A stretch of 64,000 bases of DNA from Corylus avellana. Taxonomy: Eukaryota; Streptophyta; Magnoliopsida; Fagales; Betulaceae. A program made the translations under genes and the position numbers. Below, piece by piece: positions 11,001 through 21,716 of this stretch; within the stretch, counting starts at the first letter, position 1; each line of letters begins with the position of its first letter. Where the stretch lies: NCBI RefSeq assembly GCF_901000735.1, contig NC_081542.1, positions 9,300,216-9,364,215 of the forward strand, given 5' to 3'. The notes under the pieces are model-generated. The model searched no databases and had not been told where the DNA came from. It worked only from the letters and a program-made list of their open reading frames with translations.

Positions 11001-14000
11001 AAAACCAATAACCAATTAATGAATTGAGGCAAAAGGGAGAGAAAACCACTCCTAGAGTGTTTCTTCTTGATATCAGATCAAAAACTGAGTCTCCTAAACG
11101 ACCACAACACATTTATACTACCTATACTCCTAACCCTAATAAAAACTAAAAGAATTTCATTTTACAAAATCTGCCGCAGCCAATCCAAACTGAGCCATTT
11201 ACCAATTCAACCTCGTAAATTTTAGCTCGTCCCAAGTTCAGTTCAAACTGAGATTTGTGACGCACGCTACTGCAACTCCAAGAATCATCTCGTTCCAAGT
11301 GCAGTTTGAATTGAGACTTGAAACACGCCTTTCTGTTCAGTTCTATAGACTCATCTTTGCAACCTGTTTTGACCTAGTAAACATCACTTTATAGGCCTTT
11401 AAATCAGCTTTCCAACACCACCAACCTTGCTTCTATCCAGTGTCAAAATCATGAGATATGACCTTTTTTCAAAAACTGGTTTGATGGAAAACTGCCCTAC
11501 ATCTGGGAGCCTAAACGATATATACCCATGTGCCAACCAAATGAAAAAAAAAATGTAACCCACTAAACTTTGTTCACCTGCGTATGGCTCCTCCCCCTCC
11601 TATCGTGTAAAACATTTTCCTCTTTGTCCCCCAGGAAGACAAGGATAGGCACCAATCTAAGCTTTGAGAAGATGAGGCAGCCCCATCAGCATGGACAAAA
11701 ACACTTAAGAGATAAGTTCACTCTAATTGTCAAGCTCAAAGATGAACCAATTTATTGTGAGCATAAACCTCCACATGAGAAAAGAGAAGATGAGAAAGCC
11801 GATGCAACCATGGATGAAGATATTAGAGCTTACATCATTACAATCATCAAGCTCAAAGAGATCACCATCATCATCAACAATTAAAATGAAGATCTCATTA
11901 TCAATCCATACAAACTCAATTTAAAGGATATTTCTTTTTTTTAATTGATCCACTTTGCATTTGTCATTTCTATGTCATATTGGCAGTAGACGATCTCATT
12001 TCTATGTCATAGTGCCTCCTTAAGTTAATGGTGGCCACCATAGTGCCACCAGACATTCATGGCGACCACTAAAGAGCCGAGCTGCCGGAAGTTCCCAACA
12101 GCCACCACGGGGCAACCAAAAAGTTCATGACGGCCTCCGCAAGGCCGCCAGACATTCACGGTAATTATTTTTTGAGAACTGTTTTGTGTATTATATTTTT
12201 AGAAGTATTTTGCAAAAAGTCATGTTTACGGAAAAGAGTTTTGTGGTTTGTTTTGAAAAGTGTGTTAGTGGTTGGGGCCACATTTGAAAATCCGAATAAC
12301 TGAGAAGCAAAAACCAATTCTGAAAATTTTGCCAAACACACCCTTAGTGTTTTTTTTTATCAATTGAAACATATTGCTCCTAGATTAAGTCATGTTAAAA
12401 AGGCTCCAAGTATATGGAACGTAAACAAGAGAAACCCATACATAACTCAACTACAAGAATTAAGAGCATCCAAGAAATCTAATAGTGATAGTGAAAAGTC
12501 AAAAACAGAATGATTGGAAGGCCAAGCAAACAAGAAATAAATGAACACCATTAGAGCTTCCACAATCCTTTCAAATATATCATATAGAACACCCTATTGG
12601 TTCTTTCCCCATCAATTGATACAACCATTCATGGATATCCACTTATAGCCAAACACCTTGTTACAAGTGCTAATATCATTTTTTCCCTTTGTTCACCCCA
12701 AAATGTTTTTTTTTTTTTTTTTTTTTTTTGATAGGTAAAAAGTTTCATAAATCAAAAGTGAAGAGGGGCATAACCCTAGTACACAAGAAGTATACAAGAT
12801 AACGCCTAAAAAAGGAGGAGAAAAGAAGGAGAGGAAAAGAGAGCAAAGACGATAGAAAAACAAAAGAAAGAAAGCCCAACAAAAACCCCAAGACAAAAGC
12901 CCTCACGACACCATAAACCCTAAGACTAAAACCCTCCCATCCGAGACCCAAAAGGAGGCTCAGCGATGCCTCCCTTGCGCCTTGCCTTTCCCTCGCCAAT
13001 TGGAAGTAATATTGTCGCCATAGTTAACTAAACTCTTCAGGTTGAGCAGCTCCCTAGTGCCTTTATACTTCGCCCGAGCGACTTTTACTTATGAAAATCC
13101 TCTTTTTTTTTACAAGTAATAATGATATAAAAAGCGCAAAGGGGGGCAACCCACATACACGGGAAGTATACACAGAGAGCACCTAAGAGGGAGAGAAATG
13201 AAAAAGAAAATCAGAAAAACTAATCACTAAAGGAGCTAGCCAAGGGACCGTCCAAGAGTAAAGAGTAAAGAAGAAAATATGAGTCAATTCCTCTATGGTC
13301 CTAGTGGAATTTTCAAAACATCTAGCATTTCTTTCATTCCATATACACCACATAAGACACAGAGGGATCATCTGTCACGCAACCGCGCTTCGAGATCGAC
13401 CTCCCGACCACCAGCTATCGAACAAGTCCCTCACCCGGCAAGGCATGACCCAATGCAACCCAAACCGCTTAAAAATCGTGTGCCAAAGAGCGCTTGCGAT
13501 CTCACAGTGGAGAAGAAGATGATCAACTGACTCTCCGTTCTTCTTGCACATACAACACCATTCCACTACCACTATGTTCCTCTTATGCAGAGTATCATGA
13601 GTCAAAATTTTGCCTAGAGCCGCAGTCCACCCAAAAAAATCCTCCCCTTATGAAAATCCTCTTCAATGGTGTCCAACATCGCCAAGGCTGGATCCTCCCT
13701 TCGTCATACTCCCAATTGAGGGGGTCGGGAAAATCCCACTCATCAATTCTCCCCAAACGGATGACAAACGTCCAAAGGATAATAAACCTCAATCTCCCCA
13801 GAAGGACCTAAACCTACCAGCCAATATTGGGGTTGTAACAACCCATCCCTCTCCTCAGCAATCTCAGATAATGTCGACAAAACAATCGGCATCTTAGACG
13901 CATGAGTACCTTTCTCCGACGATCTTGAATTAAGGAAACCCCACCGTAATAAGTGTTCACCCCAAAATGTTATATAAGTGTTTTGCATTTGTCCACCTAA

Positions 14001-17000
14001 AATATTTTCAATAATGTGTCCTTGGACTGAGAACAATGTATTTATGCCCCATTCTTCACTTGCTGTTAAAAATGCAATAAGCCATTCATCCTAGCAAACC
14101 AATAGGAAAATGCAGAATAATCTAATTATGTTAAATGCTTGATTTGCTGGAAAATTAACAAGTAGAGACACATATCAAAGGATTCCTCAGGACGGTTCAT
14201 TAGTAATCCAATGGAAAACCACAAGAATATCAAAAATTTATATCCATAATCTATAATTTACCTTGCACAAATTCCCCACATCGGCAGAAAGGATGCCAAT
14301 GACGTCAAAACCCAGCGTTTGCAAACATTTATGAAGTCTCTGAAACATAAACATCGAGCAGTATGTCAAAAAACAAGCCACCAACCCGTCTGTAATCAAA
14401 CATAAAAGCATGCTCATATGTACTTCACATCTGGAAAACGAGCAAAACAAAAGGCAAATTGCAATTGCTACCACAATACATGCAATTGTACGCATGCCAG
14501 TAGTAGCCGTGAATGTAGCTTCAAAGGTTTTTTGCTTATTGCCATGAACTACCCCCAATCCCCTTCGCCCGCCCACGTCCAAACAAAAAAGGGCAGAAAT
14601 TGGCAAGCTCACCAACCAAGTCTTTTTTGTTATTTGGTATTGTCTAACACTGTTTACTATTGTTTCTTGAACTCGTTGTTTCACTTCCAATTGTTTTAAA
14701 ATTGTTTCGACGGGATGAGAAAAAAATAATATTGATCCTGCCTTATCCCTTGAGCCTTATACCTTGCTTTTCAATGACAAAAATACCTTGCCCTTGCACC
14801 TTTGACACTACAAACATTGGGTGACAATGAATTTTCTCTTATTTCATCAAATGTATTAGTGGGTCAAGAAAGCTGAAAATCGATAAGAGTTCACAGGTTC
14901 TTTTTTATAAGTCTTCACATACCTATATTAATTTCTGCTAAAGCATTTTCTATCTATCCCTTATTTTACCATTCTAAATTCCCCACTGCAATTTAATTTT
15001 TTTTTTTTTTTATAAGTAAATATGCATTATCAATGCACAGAGGGGCGCAACCCTTGTACATAGGGAGTACACAAGAGAGCGACTAAGAGGGAGAAAAAAA
15101 CAGATGATTCCATTCTAAATTCCCCACTGCAATTTAATATATGCAAACAACAAACAGATGATTGGAGATCTTGATGGTAGAGAAAATGGCCCCACAATTC
15201 CACTTTAAAAATATGGCTATATATAATATAATTGTGTTCCACTGCTTTCAAACGAAAAATATGCTCAGCAAAGAACTAAACAGAAAGTACAAAAGCATGT
15301 TATGCCTATGTTTTATGATTTGCATTTACCCTCCAAATTGCATCTCGTTTTCCAGTGCCAACTATGCATGGATGATGTGAGCAGAATACAACTCGCACGA
15401 ACGAACTCGGGCCAGCAGCTAGAGCCACTGATGATATTAGAATGAAAGCCTTTACCAAAACCTCAACAGATGGAAGGAAGGGAACTTGAGGATCCAATGA
15501 ATTCTCTGGGTCACTAAAGACATAAAAAGTTAGATGCCTCAACCATATCATAGAAGGGGCTGAAATGGAAAAAATGTGACCAGGAAAAACCATATCCAAA
15601 AGCTTGCCCATAAAAAGCAACAAATTCAAATTAAGTCAATAAATGGCCTTAAAAGATTGGGAATTTGTCAGGCCAGTACAAAAAAACCTGAGCAATTACA
15701 TGCACAACTTCATATTGATTTAAGCCATCACATAGAAATTCAGCAGAATTCATAAGTTCTTAAATTTAAGAGTTATGTTCTTGCACATGGTTTTTCCTCA
15801 ACCGTATACATAGATATCTATGTTTATGAAGGTATATGTCTATGTAAATATATTGTGTGTGTGTGTGTATTGGTGATCATGGTAGTAATAATAATAAAGA
15901 CTCATCAAATATGAATTCGAACTTGTCTTCAAAATAAAATTGTGCATATGCATGTACATATGTGCATCTTTCACTCAATGGAGAGAAGGAAAAGAATTTT
16001 GAAACTACAAACAATGGCAAAATTAAAAGAGAGTAAATGAATATAAAATACACCTTGTATTTGAATTACAAATTCTCTCTCCAACTACAGAAAGAAAATT
16101 TGTAAATTCTAGTAAAAGATCTTCAGATAACTGTGGTGCAGCAGCAATTATCTTTCTGGTACCATCAGAAGCCATTCTCCGTATGTCCCAACTTGGATGA
16201 CATATGAAAAAGATCATTAACTGCACCATATCAACAATCACTATCACTAAGTAATGAAGTTCCTAGATAAGAAAAAGATTCATGTAGTACTACACTGGCT
16301 TACCTGTAATAGTAGTCTGACTGAAAAGGTGTCCAACACCCTGTAGAATGAACAACAAACAAGCCTTTCAGAAAAGCCACTTAAGAGTTTTCTAAGCCAA
16401 CCCACACAGACAATAATACTGTAGAGGGTTTGCAAATTTAAAGAATTCAAACCTGTGGAAATGTTCCACCAGCAGCACTTCAAGAAGATCAACACATGCC
16501 ATGCAATCCTCAGATGATAACTTTGAGGCCTGTATAGCACATTTTAGTGTCAAATACCCAAGAAAAACTTAAAATTAAATATCACTAACATCAAAGAGTC
16601 AGTGGGTAGCTACCAATGAAATTGGTACAAGTGAGGGTTCATTTTGTGATATCAAAGACCAGATCTTTTCCTTTGCAACAGTCTCCTCTGACAAAAGGTG
16701 TGAAACTAAATCAACTTAAAGTTCCACAGAGGAAAGATCAGTGATAGAAATGGAGGGAAGTAATAAGTACATAGTTAAAAATGTAGCATTAAAAATACTA
16801 TGCACCTGCTTTGATATCAAGAGCAGCAATCTTCCCAACTAAGAGCAAAGCATATATACCATCCAAACGCTGTACTGCCTTAGTAAAACCAGTTTTTACA
16901 AGTTGTACAAGAGGACCCAACAAAGACGATACCTGAAGTGTTTAACATAGAAGCGTCAAAGTGATGAATGCAACAGCCTCAACAAGAATCGAAATCAAAT

Positions 17001-18996
17001 TCTGAAAGATTTCGTTGAAATAAAGCAACAAAGCACTGATATAGTTTAATAAGACAGCATACCCGTAAAACAGCATCAGCATTTCTGCATATAACCCGTA
17101 AACAACGAAGATGCCCCCTCCTTAAAGCTTCCTTCTCCTTGAGTCCAGAAGCAATAAAGGACACCAAATCTTGTTGAACAGCATCAGCAGATCGCACTGC
17201 CCAAGAGGCTACAGCCGACAAAATTGCAAGCTTCACCTCTTCATTTCCTAGAATAGAACATTGGACAAAGAATCAGCACTATGCGTGGAAAAATAAAAGA
17301 TGCAAACATTAAAAAAAGGGGATCCAACTTGAAGATTGAAAGTAACAAAGAATTACTGAAAAGTTCATAACCCCCACCAATAAATAAAACTAAATTAAAT
17401 TTAAAAAAGAAAAAAGAGAACAAAGTAAAGATTACCATCATCCTTGTAATAGGACAAAAGGAACATGCATATGGAGCATGATAGACTGTTGAGGTATTTT
17501 CCCTCAGGAGCATTAGATAATTCCTGGAGTGCACTGACCATGCCAATTCTCTGGTAAGGATAAGTAAGTCTGCCTTCTGAGCCTGTTTAAATTGAACAAA
17601 TTAATGTGTGAATAACAAAAGGTCACCAAAGATTTACACATTCAGTCATTGAACTTCCTAAATATATCATCTTACAGCAAACATTATAAGGTACTTAAAA
17701 TCACTAAAAGAAACAATATGAAAGCATGTATAAATAAATACACCCAGACCTCCAATTACAGCTTTGACAGCATTGAACATTGCTTCTAAAACATCTGGAT
17801 TACTAGACTTCTGGCTCAAAGACCTGACTATACCTAATGCCACAACCCTTCTTCCTTCATCGGCATGCCGAGCCTGTGGTAATACCACCGAAAGAATTTC
17901 GGTCGCATACTTACTCAAATCAAGGCTCACTGATTCCAAAAGAATTCCAACTGACTCCAACACAATCTCAGGGTTGCGTTTCAGCATTTTAACAGAAGAC
18001 GGAACCACAATACTTTGAAAATCTTCATGCGACATACGTGTAAAAAGTGAACAAAAAGCTTCACTAAGAACCTGTCTTGGCTTTTCTCTGGCACTTAACA
18101 CTGTTTTAACATATATATCAAGAAATGTTGGCTGTAGAAAACGAATAAATCATGTCAAAATTCAGGCAGAAGAATCAGCACACAAGCACTTCCATGGAAT
18201 AAGAAATACACAGGAAGAAAATAGATTTATCTCACCTTGTACTGTTCAAACAAAGATGGTGACGTACTTGAGAAGTCCAATAATAACCATATTAATTCAG
18301 GACCATCTTTGTATGGGATCCGCCCATCCTTTAATTCCTCAATGTATATTTTATAAATGTCAGGAGACTGCAAAAAAACACAAAACAAAACAAAAAAAAA
18401 AAAAAAAGGCAACACAGAATGATTAAAAAAAATTTAGGTACCAGCAGGACAGTCTTCTAAAATAATCAGTAAATATTAAATGGCCTAAACCTGAGAAAAT
18501 AGACTTAAAAATGTTCGCTTGCAAGCCCTTCGCGCACTGAAAGATCTTTGAACAACAATATTAAGTAAAGATGCTTGCGCTGCAGCTACTCTACACAATG
18601 CATTCTTTGAAACTGTGGCAAACTGACTCTTGCTTAAGAGGAAGCATGACCACCTGAGAAGTCTGTAGCAGCCTACATGGGATTGGAACTTTGACTGCCT
18701 CTCCATTACCTGGACAAGTGCTGCGGCAAAATTCTTCATGAACAATAAGTCACCCAGAGCTTTTGCAATGACATCATCAACAGCCTTCCTTGATCCACGA
18801 TCATCATAAATTAACAATGTTCTAAATATTATTTCTACTAGAAGTGATGCAAGCTCTGTACACATCTCTGCAAAGTTCAAAATTACAACATTTCAGGACA
18901 ATAAGACGCATGGACGATTTAATTCACAGCACTTTCCAAAAGAATAATGACTTTGCTTATAGCAAAAACAAAAGATAAATTAATATGCATACATAA

Positions 18997-19031
<35 letters not shown>

Positions 19032-20040
19032 CACGTCAAAATTAATGCTAAAGGAAGAATTTTATTGACCTCCTTCCTCCACAGTATTTAAAAGATGAAA
19101 AATAAATCAAATTCAATTTCCTCCTCATTGACACTCAGGAAATTCCACTTCAAATTTGAACTTGGACAGAACTTTGTTTGCTAAGATGGCTACAACACAA
19201 CTGCCAAAAGTCTAGGCACTTAAAAACGCTATATGCGTCTGCATATTTTGTAAGTGAAACAGATAATGCATAAGAACCAGGGTTGGTCAAACACCTCTGA
19301 AAATAGATACATAAAAGGAATACAAACATGAAAACTCGGCCCCCAAATGGTGGATTATCAAATATATAAGCTTTGAATGTATTCTCTGACTAATACAAGT
19401 CCCAAATTGCATAATATATCTAATAATGATTCCTTGAAACTTCCCCAAAAGGTGCAGCCAATGCCTAATCCCCTTACTGATAACATTCAAATAATTAAGA
19501 AAAAAATCCTAAACCCGTGGTGTTGTTTCAAATGTGCTCAAACAGTTCTCTCTCTCTCAACACAATATTATCTAATTTAACATGACATAGCTAAGCTGGC
19601 CAACATATATATCATTGTCACAATGATTCCCTTGTGGAATGCACCGATACAGAGCAACAGCAAATGAGTAACACCTGTGTGTATCCATATGAGTATATTT
19701 GTATAGATACATCTGTGTGTGCCAATGGTGGTCACGAACCAAATGAAATGGCATTGAATTTAGAACCAAGTCAGTACATTATAACACTTTACCGGAAATT
19801 CGTCCTACCATTTTCCGCAGAAACAAATAAATTCACTCGGAAAAGAAAAAGTGAATCAAGAAGTGGAAATGATATTTGACAACTAGAATTCGAGAGAGAG
19901 AGAGAGACAATCGGTGACTGACCTGAATTGTCCAGAATCGCCGGGATTTCATCGCGAAATATCCGGACCCGGGTCTTGGTGGACTGGGAGGAGACCGACC
20001 CGCCAATGGATATGAGAGAATCCAAAGAATTCGCTGCCAT
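1794..20040 (-). CDS. GCN1: GCN1 / ILITHYIA translational activator, N-terminal 887 codons (gene continues past the left edge)
   Basis: GCN1 is a ribosome-associated HEAT/ARM-repeat protein of roughly 2,600 residues that helps activate the eIF2alpha kinase GCN2; the Arabidopsis form is ILITHYIA. Exons joined by splice sites and frame: 20040-19923, 18867-18491, 18367-18236, 18131-17750, 17582-17436, 17247-17063, 16932-16806, 16687-16614, 16529-16453, 16340-16304, 16220-16054, 15513-15330, 14339-14262, 6448-6329, 6215-6156, 2383-2258, 2170-2071, 1963-1794. They total 2,661 nt with no stop. Recognised blocks: MAANSLDSLISIGGSVSS start, KAVDDVIAKALGDLL, QFATVSKNALCRVAAAQASL, IVGTGKRDAIW, FHTPEGTVSSEQGIYVAE, EEARELLLREEASIREKV, GEMATANPVFAHSQLPSL. 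The region is alpha-helical repeat; the eEF3-like and GCN2-binding parts would lie further 3'. All introns are GT-AG except intron 17 (GC-AG). Introns 13 (7.8 kb) and 15 (3.8 kb) are packed with transposons, yet the exons show no damage. Family assignment is from remembered homologues. Confidence 0.93.
2069..2071 (-). other. GC-type 5' splice site of GCN1 intron 17
   Basis: Exon 17 ends in codons for K-K-A plus one G at 2071. The intron begins GCATGT, not GT, and ends at the AG before 1963. Joining G to the next exon gives D-K-G-K-T, as expected for the family. Using the nearest GT (six bases downstream) puts a TAA in frame immediately after the junction, so the GC donor is required. Confidence 0.82.
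2996..3520. repeat. Diverged direct tandem duplication in GCN1 intron 15
   Basis: Two adjacent copies of about 240 bp (about 2996-3262 and 3283-3520) share blocks in the same order: GGTAAAAGCAACTGAGTT, CACCTATAGGCTAGACTG, AAGGGCAT, and AATTCTCTTTCT. They are clearly diverged and carry no open frame. Origin not recognised. Confidence 0.65.
3517..3715 (-). mobile_element. LINE 3' end, 5'-truncated
   Basis: T-run, then GATAAGTAAT, then the conserved LINE 3' segment read backwards (GGTGCAACAGAGGTACAC, GAAGTATACAAG, CACCTAAAAAG). A diverged direct repeat, ACTTACCAATTCTCTTTC against ACTTAGCATTCTCTCTC, flanks it and may be the old target duplication. The right boundary is approximate. Confidence 0.6.
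4139..4453 (-). mobile_element. SINE-like insert inside the TRIM 3' LTR
   Basis: The insert splits the TRIM 3' LTR between GGGTGATTTAT and CCCACATTGCC. Read on the minus strand it contains a box-B-like GGTTCGAGG and ends in an A-rich tail, consistent with a tRNA-derived SINE. It is in turn interrupted by a LINE tail (4271-4404). The target duplication is not clear. Confidence 0.45.
4271..4404 (-). mobile_element. LINE 3' tail insertion (134 bp) nested in the SINE-like insert
   Basis: T-run, GATAAGTAAT, then GCAGAGGGGCGCAACC and ACACGGGAAATATA, the conserved 3' end of the LINE family. The flanking direct repeat AACACTCCGACTTT (4257-4270 and 4405-4418) is a perfect 14-bp target duplication. 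Confidence 0.85.
5231..5530. mobile_element. Long-inverted-repeat foldback MITE
   Basis: A 300-bp hairpin element: GGGGAAATACATTTTACC at the left mirrors GGTAAAGTGTATTTTCCCC at the right, and the inner arms GAACTATCCACCCATTTGCA and CTTCCAAATTGTTGCAATT are mirrored in order. The arms together cover most of the element. Flanking duplications could not be fixed because the left flank is a run of A and G. Confidence 0.75.
5809..5940 (-). mobile_element. LINE-like 3' tail fragment
   Basis: T-run, then AATAGGCAAGGATT and AGGTGCCCCTAAGCATAC, GGGAGTATGCAAAAAGG. This resembles the 3' segment of the LINE family but is more diverged. No target duplication found; the right end is approximate. Confidence 0.5.
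5991..6009 (-). mobile_element. Tail-only insertion (19 bp) with a target duplication of about 29 bp
   Basis: A short T-rich stretch ending GACAAATA is flanked by two copies of a sequence of about 29 bp (5962-5990 and 6010-6040) that begin AAATGAAATATC and end AATATGTT, differing by a 2-nt indel and one substitution. It looks like another LINE-tail insertion with no body. Confidence 0.6.
6742..7153 (+). mobile_element. LINE 3' end, sense orientation, with coding remnant
   Basis: The plus strand encodes the typical C-terminus of plant L1-type reverse transcriptase ORF2: PLCIMWII, a stop, then QERNGRCFEDQ, and LKKLFIQTLFHW. It then runs through TTGCGCTCATCTGCGCTTTTCAATGA to an A-rich tail. A perfect 15-bp duplication, AAAATTACATCAAAT, flanks it (6727-6741 and 7154-7168). 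The open frame at 6836-7105 is in another frame and is not meaningful. Confidence 0.85.
7330..8135 (-). mobile_element. LINE fragment with ORF1-linker coding remnant
   Basis: T-run and ATAAGTAAT at the left mark the 3' tail of a minus-strand LINE. The minus-strand frame 8178-7567 contains a segment like the region before the endonuclease in plant LINEs (LRLSFGGDEKRFNDLLSAI), parallel to LSWGDEDKKLRDLFSVI in the copy at 9336-10482. The body is then cut by the LTR element starting at 8136. It is not a host gene; the apparent 203-codon frame runs into the LTR. Confidence 0.65.
8136..11504 (-). mobile_element. LTR retrotransposon (Ty3/gypsy-like) with most coding sequence lost, in GCN1 intron 13
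   Basis: LTRs at 8136-8719 and 10943-11504 are diverged copies (shared TGATGCAG start, CTAGACTCCTAACCCTAATA-like and CTGCCCTACATC blocks). A perfect 5-bp duplication GGGAG flanks the element (8131-8135, 11505-11509). Reading on the minus strand, the 5' LTR is followed two bases later by the primer-binding site TGGTATCAGAGCC (10940-10928). A gag-like start follows (MAQRECAGGNKYASLG, then HLEATRDEQLVFCLQRMEEH). Next to the 3' LTR, GAGGACAAATTCTCTCC resembles the end of a gypsy polyprotein. Protease, RT, RNase H and integrase are missing. A LINE (9336-10482) is inserted in the middle. Confidence 0.85.
9336..10482 (-). mobile_element. LINE-derived insertion inside the LTR element
   Basis: T-run plus GATAAGTAATG marks the tail. 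The minus-strand frame 10536-9571 (321 codons) ends in the LINE linker pattern LSWGDEDKKLRDLFSVI and MRELKSLDCSISP. A 12-bp direct repeat CAATGACCTCAT at 9324-9335 and 10483-10494 is the likely target duplication. The copy jumps from this ORF1-like region straight to the 3' tail, so the endonuclease and RT are deleted. The open frame is the largest in the window but is transposon sequence. Confidence 0.72.
11510..12690. other. Rest of GCN1 intron 13, no gene recognised
   Basis: The frame at 11570-11884 has no recognisable domain. Around 12030-12160 there are GC-richer repeats of GTGGCCACCA / GCCGCCAGACATTC type. Nothing else identified. Confidence 0.5.
12708..13953 (-). mobile_element. Outer 5'-truncated LINE-like insertion, itself interrupted
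   Basis: Flanked by an 18-bp perfect duplication TGTTCACCCCAAAATGTT (12690-12707 and 13954-13971). The left end is the T-run plus GATAGGTAAAAAG tail, with GAGGGGCATAACCC and GAAGTATACAAG of the family 3' segment. The body is 12708-13104 plus 13664-13953; the middle is a second LINE (13105-13646). Confidence 0.82.
13105..13646 (-). mobile_element. Inner LINE 3' end with zf-RVT coding remnant
   Basis: Inserted in the outer LINE with a 17-bp duplication CTTATGAAAATCCTCTT (13088-13104 and 13647-13663). The minus strand encodes the zinc-binding segment after plant LINE reverse transcriptase: FFWVDCG, then LTHDTLHKRNIVVVEWC and CMCKKNGESVDHLLLHC (C..C..H..C pattern), then PLCLMWCIWNERNARCFEN and LTHIFFFTLYSW, with a frame break. 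The tail is ACAAGTAATAATGATATA plus T-run. Confidence 0.88.
14998..15109 (-). mobile_element. LINE 3' tail insertion (112 bp) with a 29-bp duplication
   Basis: T-run, ATAAGTAAATATG, GCACAGAGGGGCGCAACC, GGGAGTACACAAGAGAG: the family 3' end only. The flanks at 14969-14997 and 15110-15138 are identical over 29 bp (start CCATTCTAAATTCCCC). The insertion is in GCN1 intron 12, about 190 bp 5' (in + coordinates) of exon 12. Confidence 0.88.
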
Positions 20041-20160
20041 TGGGAAACGGGTAGCTCCGGGTTGAGGATCCGAGTGAGGTGTGGAGCTTCAGATGACTGG
20101 TTAGGGTTTTAGGAGCTGCTAAGTCTGTCACTGGGACACAGAGAGGGCGACTAAATATGT
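20041..20160 (-). promoter_or_regulatory. GCN1 5' leader/promoter with telo-box
   Basis: About 61 bases upstream of the GCN1 ATG the minus strand carries AAACCCTAA (20101-20109), a telo-box. This motif is common near the start of plant genes for ribosomal proteins and translation factors, which fits GCN1. No clear TATA box is visible nearby. The transcription start was not determined. Confidence 0.5.
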
Positions 20161-20288
20161 TAAATATTTTTCGTTTTCTTTGTAGTGAAAGCGGAAGGTC
20201 TACGGACTAGGGTAGAAAATGGCCTATGGGCTGGGATAGCGTTTTCTACCGCAAAGCCCACGTGAAGTTCATCCCAACTGCTTTCTGG

Positions 20289-20758
20289 TAGCGGTGTTCA
20301 AACGAGGCGGTTATAACCGTCCCACCAACTACTGTTTATACCTGCTAATCGTTAACCGCCTTGACAAGTGATTATTAAAAACTGCTAACCACCTACTAAC
20401 TGCTTAGGATGATTGCAGTGAGAAAACTACCCTTATATATAATAATATAAATTTTTATATTTTATATTAATTATAATATAACATTTAAAATGACGTAGTT
20501 TTGGGGTTATACACCAACACAGCGTTGTTTTTGAGAAAAACCTTAGCCCAAAACGTTTAAAATAAGCTCAAAAAATAAGTCAATTAAAGGCACAAAACAC
20601 TTGAAAAGCTCAAAAGCTCATATAAAAAAGCGGTTATAAAATAACCGCTAACCACCTAGGTGGTTGCGCAGTTATTAAAAAACGATAACCGCCCAAGACG
20701 GTTGCGGTTAGCGGTTATAGCCAATAACCGCCGGTTATAACCCACTTGAACACCCCTA
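20289..20758. mobile_element. hAT-type MITE upstream of GCN1
   Basis: The ends TAGCGGTGTTCAA and TTGAACACCCCTA form terminal inverted repeats. Flanking 8-mers are CTTTCTGG (20281-20288) and CTTTTTGG (20759-20766), 7 of 8 matching, as expected for hAT. The interior has repeated GGTTATAACC / GCGGTTA motifs near both ends. About 250 bp upstream of the GCN1 ATG. Confidence 0.8.
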
Positions 20759-20766
20759 CTTTTTGG

Positions 20767-21716
20767 ATTTCATTTTTCTTTCCCTTTGTTTTCTGTTTTT
20801 GTCATTTGATATGAGAGGACACGTGGTGGGAGGCTCTTAGGCTTTTTTAGCCTTTTCTAGTGAATTAGGGATTAGGATTTAGACCTGGGTCTATTTATGG
20901 TATAAACAGTTGCCCCCATTTCCATGGGTGACCAATTCAAATGGTCGACCATCGGGAATTTTTCTTTTTGCTTATAGTTAAGAGTCATCTTTTTGGGATC
21001 AATGAAGTTCTTCAAGTTTTATTTTTGGTTTGCTTTCCTTTCCGAGTTATTTTTCCGGCCCTTGTTAAGTTGCCCTCCACTCCTATAGGAAGTTAGTTAT
21101 TTTATTAATGTCAAACTCGCGGCTTAGTCATTGTCCCCAGTCGTGTGGATTGGTCCTTCGGGGTAGCTTGAGTATAATAATGTTTACAAAATCCTTTATA
21201 AAAGTTAATTAGTTAAAGTTAGCTTACGGTGCCTCTTTTATCGTCTTGCTCACTAGCTTTTCACAAGTCTTTGCCATAAGATGTCTCGAGATCAATCAAC
21301 TTGTTGAATTGTCGAAGTGTCTTTCTTGGGGTCTTTATGCAATTGACATTGAGAGCATCACAAGGGTCTAGATGTGGCAATTCGTATTCGCACGTCAGGT
21401 TCGAATCATGTCGAGATACGTCACGTCACGTTGAGACAAGCTTTTAACAAGATTTGAACATGATAAGGCAGTAACTTCTTTGAGATCCCATGTCATGTTC
21501 AAGTCTTACCAAGCTTTGAATGTGGCAAGGCAATGAGCATTTTGTGGCTTTGCGTCACATTCATGTCTTGACGTGCTTTGGATAGCAAGAATAAAATCAC
21601 CAAAACACTCAATGTTTTTCACCTCAAACACTTTGGAAATGAAAAGTATTATAAATAAGATCTTGGAAACCAAATTAAGAAAATTTCTAATTCCTAACGA
21701 TATCCTCAGTTGATCA
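20767..21716. other. Intergenic, no gene recognised
   Basis: Contains promoter-like scraps (for example GTCTATTTATGG near 20889) and repeated ACGTCACGTC-like text near 21420. No open frame or domain supports a gene. It may be decayed retrotransposon sequence next to the copia fragment. Confidence 0.4.
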
